A stretch of 64,000 bases of DNA from assembly GCF_001955715.1 (NCBI RefSeq), contig NZ_CP019239.1, forward strand, positions 2,356,001 through 2,420,000, read 5' to 3'. The stretch comes from Rhodoferax saidenbachensis. GTDB lineage: Bacteria > Pseudomonadota > Gammaproteobacteria > Burkholderiales > Burkholderiaceae_C. Under the pieces are notes generated by a model that did no database searches, was not told the origin of the DNA, and saw only the letters and a list, made by a program, of their open reading frames with translations. Position numbers and translations under genes: made by a program. The first letter of the stretch is position 1, and each line of letters opens with the position of its first letter. Positions 31,379-40,001 of this stretch are shown piece after piece.

Positions 31379-31990
31379 CTATTTAATAAGCGCCTGCGCC
31401 GCCTTGAAGTCCGGGTGCTCCGCCGTACGCAGCCACTCAAACAGCACCATTTCGGTGGTGACCAGTTCCGCGCCCGCACCGGCCAGGCGGTCAAACGCGG
31501 CGTCGCGGTTGCGCTCGGTGCGCGAACTGCAAGCGTCGGTGACAACCCAAACCTCAAATTCGTCTTCCAGCAGATCCAGCGCGGTTTGCAGCAGGCAGAC
31601 ATGGGCTTCGCAACCAGCCAGCACGATGGTGCCGCGCTCGCCACCGGTGGATGCTTTTTGTAGATGCTTGGGCAGGCTGCGGGCGTTGCCCTGCACCGGC
31701 TTGGCGGGCGGGCGCAGCCATTCGCCCAGCCCCTCTTCCACGGCGCTGAACTGCATTTTGGACAGGACACGGGCGTGCGCCTCGTCCAGCGCCGCCTTCA
31801 GCTCAGGCACAGTTGCACCCAGTTTGGAGGGGTTTTGTTCAGTCACAAACGCGGGCACCTGCAGCAGGGCGGCCAGTTGGGCCAGGCGCACTGCGTTGGC
31901 GAGCACGGCCGGTCCTTCAAACAAGGCGGGCATCAGGCGGACCTGGTAATCCACCAGGACCAATTGGGATTCTTCAATGTCTAGCAGCAT
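31379..31990 (-). CDS. isochorismatase-family hydrolase
   Basis: 203 residues, YcaC-like branch of the isochorismatase/nicotinamidase superfamily. The catalytic triad is in place: Asp14 (LVDYQ), Lys in SKMQFS (about 94) and the nucleophilic Cys in LAGCEAHVC (about 135). The substrate cannot be read from sequence; YcaC-type members have unknown or varied amide substrates. It lies 130 bases upstream of prpE on the same strand; that gap holds no recognisable element. Confidence 0.85.
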   Translation of the reverse strand: MLLDIEESQLVLVDYQVRLMPALFEGPAVLANAVRLAQLAALLQVPAFVTEQNPSKLGATVPELKAALDEAHARVLSKMQFSAVEEGLGEWLRPPAKPVQGNARSLPKHLQKASTGGERGTIVLAGCEAHVCLLQTALDLLEDEFEVWVVTDACSSRTERNRDAAFDRLAGAGAELVTTEMVLFEWLRTAEHPDFKAAQALIK

Positions 31991-32039
31991 GGGGAGCTTT
32001 CAATAAGTAAAGCAGAGCATAGCAAGGGCCAAGGGTGGC

Positions 32040-32714
32040 TCAGGAAAAAAGGTCGACCTGAGGTGGTATCGCGGTCTTCTCCGTTATCGCCGAAACACTG
32101 GCCGTTTCGAAACGCTCCGCCAGCCGGTCCAGGTATTGCACGAACAGGGCTTGAGCCGAGGTTTCGGGCGCAGTGAGGCTGGCCGAACTTTGCACCATCA
32201 ACAAGCCCAGCCCGTGGGCCAGCAGCGCTTCGCGCTCAGCGTGGGCCTGCGCCGGATCGGCACCCAGGGTTTGCAGGGCGGCCACACACGGGTCCAGGGT
32301 TTGGCGCAAGCGGGCGTGCAGCCGTTGCGATAACTCGGGCGCCATGCCTTGCAGGCCAGACCCGGCCAACAGAAACAAGGTCAGCTCCAGATCGCGGGAA
32401 TGCGTGGCAAAGAAGGAAAACCAGGCCTGCGCCCGGGCTTGCAACAAGGCATGGGGCCGGCCTTTGATGGGCCTGGCCTGGGCGATAACGCCGTCCACGC
32501 GGTGCATGGACTCCTCCAGCAAGGCTGCAAACAGCTCCTGCTTGCTGGGAAAGTAGGCATAGATGGCACCCGGTGTGTAGCCAGCCCGCTTGGCAATCTC
32601 GCGGATGCTGGAGCGCTCCAGCCCCAGCTGGGTGAACACGGCCTTGGCGGCGGCCAGCACCATGGCGCGGCGGGTGTCCACCATGGTCTGTTGACGACGG
32701 ATTTTTGCTTCCAT
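32040..32714 (-). CDS. TetR-family transcriptional regulator
   Basis: 224 residues. The N-terminal HTH (about 25-65) contains SSIREIAKRAGYTPGAIYAYF, a standard TetR recognition unit, followed by an all-helical ligand/dimer domain. The ligand is unknown. It is divergent from the NlpC/P60 gene across a 271-base AT-rich spacer with a direct repeat; autoregulation is likely. The isochorismatase gene lies 49 bases upstream-side on the same strand and is a plausible target. Confidence 0.88.
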   Translation of the reverse strand: MEAKIRRQQTMVDTRRAMVLAAAKAVFTQLGLERSSIREIAKRAGYTPGAIYAYFPSKQELFAALLEESMHRVDGVIAQARPIKGRPHALLQARAQAWFSFFATHSRDLELTLFLLAGSGLQGMAPELSQRLHARLRQTLDPCVAALQTLGADPAQAHAEREALLAHGLGLLMVQSSASLTAPETSAQALFVQYLDRLAERFETASVSAITEKTAIPPQVDLFS

Positions 32715-32776
32715 GGGCGGTTTTAAATTGGTGCTTTGAATGGCATTTTCTCAATAAACCATAAACACAAATATAA

Positions 32777-32805
32777 AAACAACGTATGTTTAATTTAAAC
32801 AACGT
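32777..32805. promoter_or_regulatory. direct repeat AAACAACGT, candidate TetR operator
   Basis: Two exact copies of AAACAACGT start 20 bases apart (32777 and 32797), in the AT-rich spacer upstream of the TetR gene. The regular two-turn spacing places them on the same DNA face. The spacer otherwise shows only the promoter at 32950. Confidence 0.4.
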
Positions 32806-32949
32806 TCAATTTACATGATTTTGCTTATGGCGACTGCACTTGGCCTCTCCAGCAAGCCGCTCCGCCCGGTGTTTTTCCCGCATCGCGAAAAATGCAGGAA
32901 ATTTATACAAATCATAGAGTTACATAATATTTCTAAGAACTCACATTAC

Positions 32950-32978
32950 TTGACACTGTGCTATCACGCCGCTAAGCT
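32950..32978 (+). promoter_or_regulatory. sigma-70 promoter for the NlpC/P60 gene
   Basis: Consensus TTGACA at 32950-32955, a 17-base spacer and TAAGCT at 32973-32978. The expected transcription start, about 7 bases on, falls at or next to the ATG at 32986, which predicts a leaderless or near-leaderless mRNA. Confidence 0.55.
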
Positions 32979-32985
32979 ATGCCCG

Positions 32986-33540
32986 ATGCGATTCGCCCCC
33001 CTCCTCCTTTGCCTGACACTTGCCGGTGTGGCCCATGCCGCCCCTACGGGTTCGGGTGACGATCTGGGCCGGTTTGTGGCAGACCGCGGGTTGATGGAAC
33101 GCATTGGCGACGTCAGCAACCGCGTGGAGGCCAAGGCCTCCGAGTTGGTGGTCAATGCACTGGGCTTTCTGGGCGTTCCCTATAGACGCGGTGGCAACAG
33201 CGTGGAAACCGGCTTTGACTGCAGCGGCTTTGTACGCGCCATCTACGAACAAACCGCCGGGCTGGTCTTGCCCCGCAAAGCCGAGCAGCAGGCCGCTGCC
33301 ACCCAGAAGATCGACAAGTCCGACTTGAAACCTGGTGATCTGGTGTTCTTCAACACCATGCGCCGTGCTTTCAGCCACGTGGGTATCTACGTGGGTGAAG
33401 GCAAATTCATCCACTCACCCAAGCCCGGTGCCGAGGTGCGCGTGGAAGACATGGGTGTGTCCTACTGGGCCCGCCGCTTTGACGGCGCCCGCCGTGTCCC
33501 GGTAGCGGACACCAGCAGCGCCAGCGCGTCCGCCCAATAA
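32986..33540 (+). CDS. secreted NlpC/P60 cell-wall peptidase
   Basis: 184 residues from the ATG at 32986, chosen because a clean Sec signal peptide (MRFAPLLLCLTLAGVAHA) begins there. The NlpC/P60 catalytic residues are present: Cys79 in DCSGFV, His131 in SHVGIY and His143 in FIHSP. Such enzymes hydrolyse D-Glu-diaminopimelate bonds in peptidoglycan peptides in the periplasm. No targeting domain such as LysM or SH3 is attached. No ribosome binding site is visible, in line with the adjacent promoter. Confidence 0.9.
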   Translation: MRFAPLLLCLTLAGVAHAAPTGSGDDLGRFVADRGLMERIGDVSNRVEAKASELVVNALGFLGVPYRRGGNSVETGFDCSGFVRAIYEQTAGLVLPRKAEQQAAATQKIDKSDLKPGDLVFFNTMRRAFSHVGIYVGEGKFIHSPKPGAEVRVEDMGVSYWARRFDGARRVPVADTSSASASAQ

Positions 33541-33573
33541 TCCGGGCTTTTACGCCCCCTCTTCTCTTTCTGC

Positions 33574-34830
33574 ATGCCATTTTCCGTACTGGGCCTTTCG
33601 CCCGAACTGCTGCGCGCCGTCCAGGCCGAAGGTTTTAGCGCCCCCACCCCCATTCAGACCGAAGCCATTCCCGCCGCCCTGCAAGGCCGGGACGTGCTGG
33701 GCAGCGCCCAGACCGGTTCGGGCAAGACCTTGGCCTTTGCCCTGCCGCTACTGCAACAACTCCAAGCCGCAGCGCCTAGCGGCTCCCGGCGCACGGCGGC
33801 ACTGGTCCTGGTGCCCACCCGCGAACTTGCCACCCAGGTCGGTGACACGCTGCGCACACTGGCACAGCAGTTGCCCCGTGCCGTGAAGGTGACCGTGGTG
33901 TTTGGCGGTGTCTCTATCAACCCGCAAATGATGGGCCTGCGCGGCGGCACCGACATCGTGGTCGCCACGCCCGGGCGCCTGCTGGACCTGCTGGACCACA
34001 ACGCGCTGACGCTCTCCCACGTCAAAACCCTGGTGCTGGACGAAGCCGACCGGCTGCTGGACCTGGGTTTTTCCGAAGAGCTGGAGCGCATCCTGGCGCT
34101 GCTGCCACGCCAGCGGCAAAACCTGTTTTTCTCCGCCACCTTCCCGGTCGGTGTGCAAAGCTTGGCCCACCAGTTGCTGCACGACCCGGTGCGTGTGGAA
34201 GTGGTGGCCGAACCGCAAGACCTGCCCGACATCGCCCAGCGCGCCATCGCGGTGGACACCGGACGGCGCACCCAGTTGCTACGCCATCTCATTACCCAAA
34301 ACGCCTGGAGCCGGGTGCTGGTGTTTGTGGCAACCAAACACGCCACCGAAATCGTGGCCGACAAGCTGCGCAAGGCGGGCATTGACGCCGAGCCTTTCCA
34401 CGGCGCTTTGAGCCAGGGCAAACGCACCCAGGTGCTGGCCGACTTCAAGGCTTCGCGCCTGACCGTGGTGGTGGCCACCGACGTGGCCGCCCGCGGCATC
34501 GACATTGCGCAATTGCCCGTGGTGGTGAACTACGATCTGCCGCGCTCGGCGGTGGACTACACCCACCGCATCGGCCGCACGGGCCGCGCGGGCGAAAGTG
34601 GTTTGGCAGTGAGTTTTGTGAATGCGGCATCGGTGGCGCATTTCCGGCTGATCGAAAAACGCCACCAAATCGCGTTGGCGCTGGAAACGGTGGCGGGCTT
34701 TGAGCCAACCGAGCAGGCGGTAGAACCCGCCGTCACCGCAACGCCTTCACCGTCCAACGGTGGTATCAAAGGCTTGCGCCCCAGCAAAAAAGACAAACTG
34801 CGCGCCGCAGCAGCGGCCGCCAAAACCTGA
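33574..34830 (+). CDS. rhlE: DEAD-box RNA helicase, RhlE type
   Basis: 418 residues. Q motif GFSAPTPIQTEAIP, Walker A AQTGSGKT, PTRELA, DEAD (about 150), SAT and the C-terminal HRIGRTGRAG are all intact, with a short Lys/Ala-rich tail ending the protein. RhlE-type helicases remodel RNA during ribosome maturation and in the degradosome. It lies 33 bases after the NlpC/P60 gene, but no clear coupling is seen. Confidence 0.88.
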   Translation: MPFSVLGLSPELLRAVQAEGFSAPTPIQTEAIPAALQGRDVLGSAQTGSGKTLAFALPLLQQLQAAAPSGSRRTAALVLVPTRELATQVGDTLRTLAQQLPRAVKVTVVFGGVSINPQMMGLRGGTDIVVATPGRLLDLLDHNALTLSHVKTLVLDEADRLLDLGFSEELERILALLPRQRQNLFFSATFPVGVQSLAHQLLHDPVRVEVVAEPQDLPDIAQRAIAVDTGRRTQLLRHLITQNAWSRVLVFVATKHATEIVADKLRKAGIDAEPFHGALSQGKRTQVLADFKASRLTVVVATDVAARGIDIAQLPVVVNYDLPRSAVDYTHRIGRTGRAGESGLAVSFVNAASVAHFRLIEKRHQIALALETVAGFEPTEQAVEPAVTATPSPSNGGIKGLRPSKKDKLRAAAAAAKT

Positions 34831-34854
34831 CGCTGCCAGTTTTCCGTTGGGACT

Positions 34855-34881
34855 GCCCTTCGACAAGCTCAAGGCGAACGG
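34855..34881. repeat. TTCGACAAGCTC-type proteobacterial repeat
   Basis: Contains CCTTCGACAAGCTCAAGG and then CGAACGG, the core of a short palindromic repeat widely scattered between genes in many proteobacteria. One copy only in the window, 24 bases after rhlE. Its role is unknown; REP-like hairpin or uptake-type functions have been suggested for similar sequences. Confidence 0.5.
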
Positions 34882-34960
34882 TTTCACGCGCATCGCACCC
34901 CATCACGCCTGACACAGGGCGAAATGCGGAGACAGCTCTCAACAGCAGAGTGTATGGATG

Positions 34961-35014
34961 AAATAGGCCTCTAGCCCTCACGGGGACTGCGCAAGCAGCT
35001 TCTCTTTTGATAGC
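34961..35014 (-). repeat. degenerate dispersed repeat, copy A
   Basis: On the minus strand it reads GCTATCAAAAGAG, AGCTGCTTGCGCA, a variable stretch, GGGCTAGAGGCC and TATTT. It lies between the convergent rhlE and glycerophosphodiester phosphodiesterase genes and overlaps the hairpin at 34995-35028. Confidence 0.6.
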
Positions 35015-35028
35015 AGAAGAGAAGCTGC
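34995..35028. terminator. 12-bp perfect hairpin between convergent genes
   Basis: GCAGCTTCTCTT and its exact complement AAGAGAAGCTGC flank a 10-base loop. It lies downstream of both rhlE and the phosphodiesterase gene. Neither side has a T run, so it is either a bidirectional rho-assisted end or a structural element rather than a classical intrinsic terminator. Confidence 0.45.
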
Positions 35029-35082
35029 CCGGTCTACGAAGTGCCGCGCGCGGCGGCCTACACCGCTGCGCGCCACTGGCCC

Positions 35083-36258
35083 TTATTGCCCCGCGCGTGC
35101 GGCTACGGCCGTGTCGGGGAAGTCGCTGAACAGGCCATCCACACCCAGAGCGAAGAAGCGTTTGTATTCGGCCTTGGGGTCGCCCTTGTAGTCAGACAAC
35201 AAGCCCGGCGCTTCGCTGCGGAAGGTATAGGCGTGGACAAACAGGCCCGCAGCGTGCGCATTTTTCACCACGTCGGTGGGCGGGAGCGCCACGCGATCGT
35301 TGTCGTTGATCTTGCCGTCGCCGTTCAGGTCTTTCGGCTTGCCGTCTGCACCCAGCACGTGGGCGCCGCTGGCCAGGTAGGGCTTCCAGGGGCCGATGCC
35401 ATCGGCATAGGTTTTGACTTCGGCCAGGCCCTGGGGCGTCAGCAGGTCGGGGAAAGTGCGTGGGTCTTTGGCCACGGCAAAGTCATAGGGCTTGTCGAAC
35501 GGGGCCACCAGGACCATATTGCCCTTGGAGTCCACATCGTCCGCGTCCACCAGTTGCACCAGGCGCACCTGGGTCAGCTTGCGCAGTGCCTTGAGGTTGG
35601 ACACCTCAAACGACTGGATGATGACTGGGGAGTCCTTCTTCGTGTAGCCGTACTCGGCCAGCATGGCCAGCATGCGCGGCTCGATGGGCAGGCCTGCGTC
35701 CACGTGGTAGGTGGGGTGCTTGGTTTCGGCGTACACGCCAATGGTGCGGCCGGTGCGTGCGGACTGTGTCTTGGCCAGCTCCAGGATTTCGCGGAAGGTG
35801 GGGATCTGGAACTGACCATCAAACGACTTGTCGCGTGCGGGGTTGGGCTGCTTGGCGCGCAGGGTGCGCAGCTCGGCCAGCGTGAAGTCGGTGGCAAACC
35901 AGCCGGTTTCGTTCACACCGTCCACCTTGCGGGTGGTCTTGCGGCTGGCGAATTCGGGGCGGGTGGAGGCATCGGTGGTGGCCGTGATGTTGGGTTCATG
36001 GCGTGCAACCAGCTCGCCGTCTTTGGTGACCACCAGGTCGGGTTCGATGAAGTCCGCGCCCATGTCGATGGCCTTCTGGTACGACGCCAGCGTGTGCTCG
36101 GGCAGGTAACCGCTGGCACCACGGTGGCCAATGACCAGCGGCTGCGCGCCATTCAAGGTGGGGTACTTGTTTTGCCCCGGGGTGGTGCTGGCGCAAGCGC
36201 CCAGCAGTGCAGCGGTCGCAGCGGCCAACGCAATGGCGCGATAGGTAAAGCCTGTCAT
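35083..36258 (-). CDS. glpQ: glycerophosphodiester phosphodiesterase, GlpQ type
   Basis: 391 residues from the ATG at 36256-36258, which has AGGGAA upstream and begins a lipoprotein signal ending LLGAC (Cys22). The GDPD domain shows [14 protein letters not shown] (catalytic His and the E of the metal site), [17 protein letters not shown] and further barrel motifs. It would cleave glycerophosphodiesters to glycerol-3-phosphate and alcohol, in the periplasm or at the membrane. Dispersed repeat copies flank it on both sides. The lipobox is weak, so soluble secretion is also possible. Confidence 0.9.
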   Translation of the reverse strand: MTGFTYRAIALAAATAALLGACASTTPGQNKYPTLNGAQPLVIGHRGASGYLPEHTLASYQKAIDMGADFIEPDLVVTKDGELVARHEPNITATTDASTRPEFASRKTTRKVDGVNETGWFATDFTLAELRTLRAKQPNPARDKSFDGQFQIPTFREILELAKTQSARTGRTIGVYAETKHPTYHVDAGLPIEPRMLAMLAEYGYTKKDSPVIIQSFEVSNLKALRKLTQVRLVQLVDADDVDSKGNMVLVAPFDKPYDFAVAKDPRTFPDLLTPQGLAEVKTYADGIGPWKPYLASGAHVLGADGKPKDLNGDGKINDNDRVALPPTDVVKNAHAAGLFVHAYTFRSEAPGLLSDYKGDPKAEYKRFFALGVDGLFSDFPDTAVAARAGQ

Positions 36259-36386
36259 CTGATTTCCCTTCCGTTGTAAAAACAATGGGCATCATCCGGG
36301 GGCCATATGTCGAAGTGATGACGGCGCGGATTCGAGAATATGACAGGCCCAGGCAGAAGCCAGTCAGCGCCGGGCACCTCCTGATT

Positions 36387-36440
36387 GCTATTGTTTCAGG
36401 AGCTGCTTGCGCATATTCCGCGGGGGCTAGAGGCACATTT
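36387..36440 (+). repeat. degenerate dispersed repeat, copy B
   Basis: Reads GCTATTGTTTCAGG, AGCTGCTTGCGCA, a variable stretch, GGGCTAGAGGC and ACATTT. It lies in the 247-base divergent spacer between the phosphodiesterase and SNF2 genes, and is most similar to copy A. Confidence 0.6.
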
Positions 36441-36505
36441 GGCAATAAACCTGCGCCCGTACGGTCGGCATCTGAAGCCGCATGCCCAGGCGGCACAATC
36501 GCTGC

Positions 36506-39256
36506 ATGCCCCGCCCGCGCATCCCCTCCCCGCAACTTCCCCCCGGTGCCGACCAGCGCGACCGCACGGTCGCGGCCTGGGTCGACGCGCTGCGGCGCAA
36601 GGCTGATGCTGCCACGCTGAAAACCCTGCCCACGCTGTCGGATGCGGATGCCGCCCGCGTGATGACGCTGCTGCGCATGGACAGCCCGCCACCGGCCGCA
36701 CCTGCGCCGGTGATTGAAGTGCCCACGAACAGCGTGCCGGGCAACTTCCGCCCTCGCCTCACGCTGCAAACGCTGGGCCGCGGCGACGGCCTGCTAGGCC
36801 TCAAACCGCAAGGCAAGCTGGGCCCGCGCGGTGACAGCGTCACGCTGGCGCAGTTCGACTGGATCTACCAGACCGACGCGGGCGACCACTGGCACACGCC
36901 CGCCCCCACTTCCATCCTGAACAACCGCCCCAACGCGATCCAGGAACTGTTCGACACCGGCGGCCCCGTGGTGCGTTTGCAGCGTGACCTGGCCGCCGAG
37001 GCTGACGCCATGGACCTGGTGTGGGACATGGGTTTTGTGCCGCTGGACCCTCAGTCTTTTCAGTGGCGCAGCCGCGAACACCCGGCCCTGGGCTCGGTGT
37101 GGACGCTGCCGCAGGAAGAATTCTTTGGCGACTTCTGGGCCGACCAGGTGCCCCAACTGCAAACCAAGGGCTGGTCGGTCGTCGTCAAGCCCGGCTTTGC
37201 GCACGAAAGTGTGCCCGTGTTGCGCTGGAAACTGGTGGTCAGCCCCGACACCGGCGAGGTGCTGGGCAAGGAACTCGACGCACCCCTGGTCACCCCCGGG
37301 CGCGGCGTGGAAAAGCTGCAACTCCCCGCGCGCGAAGGCGCCTGGCTGCTGAGCCTGGGCATTGAGATTGACGGCCAGACGCTGGACCTGGCCCCCATGC
37401 TGGCCGACCTGCTGCGCCGCGACCACCGCTGGCTCAACGCTGCGCAGATCGCCGCCATCGACGATCTCGCCATCGTCTCGCTACGCGCGCCGGGCGGTAA
37501 ACGCATCGACGCACCGGCCGCCCCGATCAAGGCCATCGTCGGCGCGATGGTGGACCTGCTGACCGACCCAACTCGCAACCAGGACCAGAGCCTGCTGAAG
37601 CTGGGCGCATGGGAAGCCCGGCGTCTGGATGCGCTGCGCGCCAGCCTGCTGGAGGCGCACCGCGTGGGCGCGCACAACGCCTGGCAACTGGAAGGTGACA
37701 TGGGTCTGGCCAGCCTGGCCAAACGCCTGAAGGCTTTGGGCGCACCACAGCCCGTGGCCGCGCCAGAAGGCCTGCAGGTGGAGTTGCGCCCCTACCAACT
37801 CGAAGGCCTGGCCTGGTTGCAGTACCTGCGCGCCCACAGCCTGGGTGGCATCCTGGCCGACGACATGGGCTTGGGCAAAACCGCGCAGGCACTGGCCCAT
37901 GTGCTGGTGGAAAAACACGCCGGACGGCTGGACCTGCCCGTTCTGGTTGTGCTGCCCACATCACTCATATTTAACTGGCAGGCCGAGGCGAAGCGCATGG
38001 CGCCAAGCCTGCGTCTGCTCACGCTGCAAGGCCCGGAGCGCGCAGAGCTGTTCGCCCAGATGCCCGACCACGACCTGGTGCTCACCACCTACCCGCTGCT
38101 ATGGCGCGACATGGATGCCCTGGCCGCACAGCGCTTCCACCTCGTCATATTGGACGAGGCCCAGATGGTCAAGAACGCCGGCAGCCGCAGCGCCCGCGCG
38201 CTGCGTCGCCTGCAGACGCGCCGCAGCCTGTGCCTCACCGGCACGCCCATGGAAAACCACCTGGGCGAACTGTGGGCGCAGTTCGACTGGCTGATGCCCG
38301 GCTTTCTGGGCGATGCGCGCCACTTTGCCGCGCGCTGGCGCAAGCCGATCGAAGAGAACGGCGAGACCCTGCGCGCCGCGCTGCTGGCACAACGTGTGCG
38401 CCCTTTCATCCTGCGCCGCCGCAAGCAGGACGTGGCGAGCGAACTGCCACCGCGCACCGAAGTCATCAAACGCGTGCAACTACAAGGCCAGCAGCGCGAG
38501 CTGTACGAAAGCGTGCGCGTGGCCGCCGATGTGCAAGTGCGCCGCGTGTTGCAGCGCCAGAGCTTCAACGGCGCGCAGATCAGCATCTTGGACGCGCTGC
38601 TGAAATTAAGGCAAGTATGCTGCGACCCGCATTTGGTCAAAGGCAGCAAACCAACAGAAAACATCGAGCGCGCCAAGCTGGAGCTGCTGGCCGACATGCT
38701 GCCCGCGCTGGTGGAAGAAGGCCGACGCGTGTTGGTGTTCTCGCAGTTCACCGAGCTGCTGGATTTGATTGCGGACCAACTGCACGCCCAGGCCTTGCCC
38801 TTCCTGAGCCTGACCGGCCAGACCAGCCCCAAGGACCGCGGCAGCGTGGTGCAGCGCTTCCAGGCACAAGAAGTGCCGGTGCTGCTGTTGAGCCTGAAGG
38901 CGGGCGGCGTAGGCCTGAACCTGACCGCCGCGGACACCGTGATCCATATGGACCCTTGGTGGAACCCGGCTGTGGAAGAACAGGCCACCGCACGCGCCCA
39001 CCGCATAGGCCAGGACCAGCCGGTGTTTGTCTACAAGCTGGTCGTGGAAGGCAGCATCGAGGAACGCATGCTGGAGCTGCAGGCGCGCAAACTGGCACTG
39101 GCCGACAGTGTCCTGGGGCATGACGCGGCAGGTGCGCTGAAGTTTGACGAGGCAGACCTGGACGCCCTGCTGGCACCGCTGGGCGCCGTTGTAGCCACCG
39201 GACAAACACCCGAAGAAGCCGCCCGGCGCTGGGGGCGTACGGGGAGCCGAGCTTGA
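36506..39256 (+). CDS. SNF2-family DEAD/DEAH helicase
   Basis: 916 residues from the ATG at 36506; an in-frame ATG 24 bases upstream is possible. The N-terminal half (to about 410) is a family-specific region. The SNF2 ATPase starts near 415: LADDMGLGKTAQAL (Walker A), DEAQ in place of DEAH (about 545), LTGTPMENHLGELW, then the helicase C lobe with FSQFTELLDL and ARAHRIGQDQPVFVYKL. Such bacterial Swi2/Snf2 proteins remodel protein-DNA or RNA polymerase complexes. No methylase or nuclease neighbour ties it to a defence system. Confidence 0.87.
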   Translation: MPRPRIPSPQLPPGADQRDRTVAAWVDALRRKADAATLKTLPTLSDADAARVMTLLRMDSPPPAAPAPVIEVPTNSVPGNFRPRLTLQTLGRGDGLLGLKPQGKLGPRGDSVTLAQFDWIYQTDAGDHWHTPAPTSILNNRPNAIQELFDTGGPVVRLQRDLAAEADAMDLVWDMGFVPLDPQSFQWRSREHPALGSVWTLPQEEFFGDFWADQVPQLQTKGWSVVVKPGFAHESVPVLRWKLVVSPDTGEVLGKELDAPLVTPGRGVEKLQLPAREGAWLLSLGIEIDGQTLDLAPMLADLLRRDHRWLNAAQIAAIDDLAIVSLRAPGGKRIDAPAAPIKAIVGAMVDLLTDPTRNQDQSLLKLGAWEARRLDALRASLLEAHRVGAHNAWQLEGDMGLASLAKRLKALGAPQPVAAPEGLQVELRPYQLEGLAWLQYLRAHSLGGILADDMGLGKTAQALAHVLVEKHAGRLDLPVLVVLPTSLIFNWQAEAKRMAPSLRLLTLQGPERAELFAQMPDHDLVLTTYPLLWRDMDALAAQRFHLVILDEAQMVKNAGSRSARALRRLQTRRSLCLTGTPMENHLGELWAQFDWLMPGFLGDARHFAARWRKPIEENGETLRAALLAQRVRPFILRRRKQDVASELPPRTEVIKRVQLQGQQRELYESVRVAADVQVRRVLQRQSFNGAQISILDALLKLRQVCCDPHLVKGSKPTENIERAKLELLADMLPALVEEGRRVLVFSQFTELLDLIADQLHAQALPFLSLTGQTSPKDRGSVVQRFQAQEVPVLLLSLKAGGVGLNLTAADTVIHMDPWWNPAVEEQATARAHRIGQDQPVFVYKLVVEGSIEERMLELQARKLALADSVLGHDAAGALKFDEADLDALLAPLGAVVATGQTPEEAARRWGRTGSRA

Positions 39257-39282
39257 AGCCCAAGCCATCTCTTTACGGTCAA

Positions 39283-39338
39283 TTGATATCATTTTTATTA
39301 TTTGATATCATTGATTCCAAATTAAAGGAGTGATATCC
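39283..39338 (+). promoter_or_regulatory. fitAB promoter with TGATATCA operator boxes
   Basis: Promoter TTGATA (39283-39288), 17-base spacer, TATCAT (39306-39311). The perfect palindrome TGATATCA occurs twice, at 39284-39291 and 39303-39310, covering the -35 and -10 elements 19 bases apart; a third partial copy TGATATCC is at 39331-39338, next to the AAAGGAG ribosome binding site. This is the expected layout for autorepression by a ribbon-helix-helix antitoxin. Confidence 0.65.
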
Positions 39339-39572
39339 ATGTCTTCCGTCACTGTCCGAAACCTCCCCGATGCGACACACCGCGCGCTCAAGCTGCGTGC
39401 AGCACAACACGGGCGCAGCACCGAGGCTGAAATTCGCTTCATTCTGGAAGGTGCCGTGGCCCCAAGCGTCGGTCTGGGTTCCGCGCTGGCTGCCATTGGC
39501 CGCAGTGTGGGCGGGGTCGACCTGCAAACGCCACGTGACCAGCGCCCTATTGAGCCTGCGAGTTTTGAATGA
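39339..39572 (+). CDS. FitA-like ribbon-helix-helix antitoxin
   Basis: 77 residues from the ATG at 39339, preceded by AAAGGAG. The N-terminal VTVRNLPDATHRALKLRAAQ is a ribbon-helix-helix DNA-binding domain (about 4-45), and the C-terminal 30 residues would wrap the toxin. The stop overlaps the toxin start (ATGA). Antitoxin and toxin form a complex that represses their own promoter. Confidence 0.85.
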   Translation: MSSVTVRNLPDATHRALKLRAAQHGRSTEAEIRFILEGAVAPSVGLGSALAAIGRSVGGVDLQTPRDQRPIEPASFE

Positions 39573-39991
39573 TCATTCTTGACACGAACGTGGTGTCGGA
39601 ACCGCTAAAGCCCGAACCCGACCCGGCCGTTTTGGACTGGCTCAACGCCCAAGCACCCGAAACGCTCTACATCACCAGCATCAACCTGGCGGAACTGCTG
39701 GCTGGTGTGGAAGTCCTGCCGCCGGGTAGACGCCGTGATGCGTTGGGACACGCACTGTTGCAAGAAGTGACCGCCCTGTTCGACAGGCGCGTTTTGAGCT
39801 TTGATGCGAAGGCGGCCGAGTTCTTCGCCAAGACCTATGCCAGTGCCCAGGCACAAGGCAACCCCATAGGTTTTGCCGACTGCGCCATTGCCGCCATCGC
39901 CAAGGCCAACGGATTTGCGATTGCCACGCGCAACGTACGTGATTTCAAAGGCGCAGACATTGACGTGATAGATTCCTGGACTTTTGCCTGA
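39569..39991 (+). CDS. FitB/VapC-type PIN-domain toxin
   Basis: 140 residues with the four acidic PIN residues in place: Asp5 (ILDTNV), Glu42 (AELLAG), Asp104 (FADCAIAA) and Asp125 (NVRDF). PIN toxins are Mg-dependent endoribonucleases cutting tRNA or rRNA. It overlaps the antitoxin by 4 bases, so expression is coupled. All catalytic residues are intact, so the toxin is probably active. Confidence 0.87.
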   Translation: MIILDTNVVSEPLKPEPDPAVLDWLNAQAPETLYITSINLAELLAGVEVLPPGRRRDALGHALLQEVTALFDRRVLSFDAKAAEFFAKTYASAQAQGNPIGFADCAIAAIAKANGFAIATRNVRDFKGADIDVIDSWTFA

Positions 39992-40001
39992 ATCCAGCAG
40001 G

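Noticed and set aside
39257..39991. fitAB as part of a larger defence island with the SNF2 helicase
   Set aside because: No methylase, nuclease or restriction partner is adjacent, and the helicase has its own upstream region. Proximity alone is not evidence.
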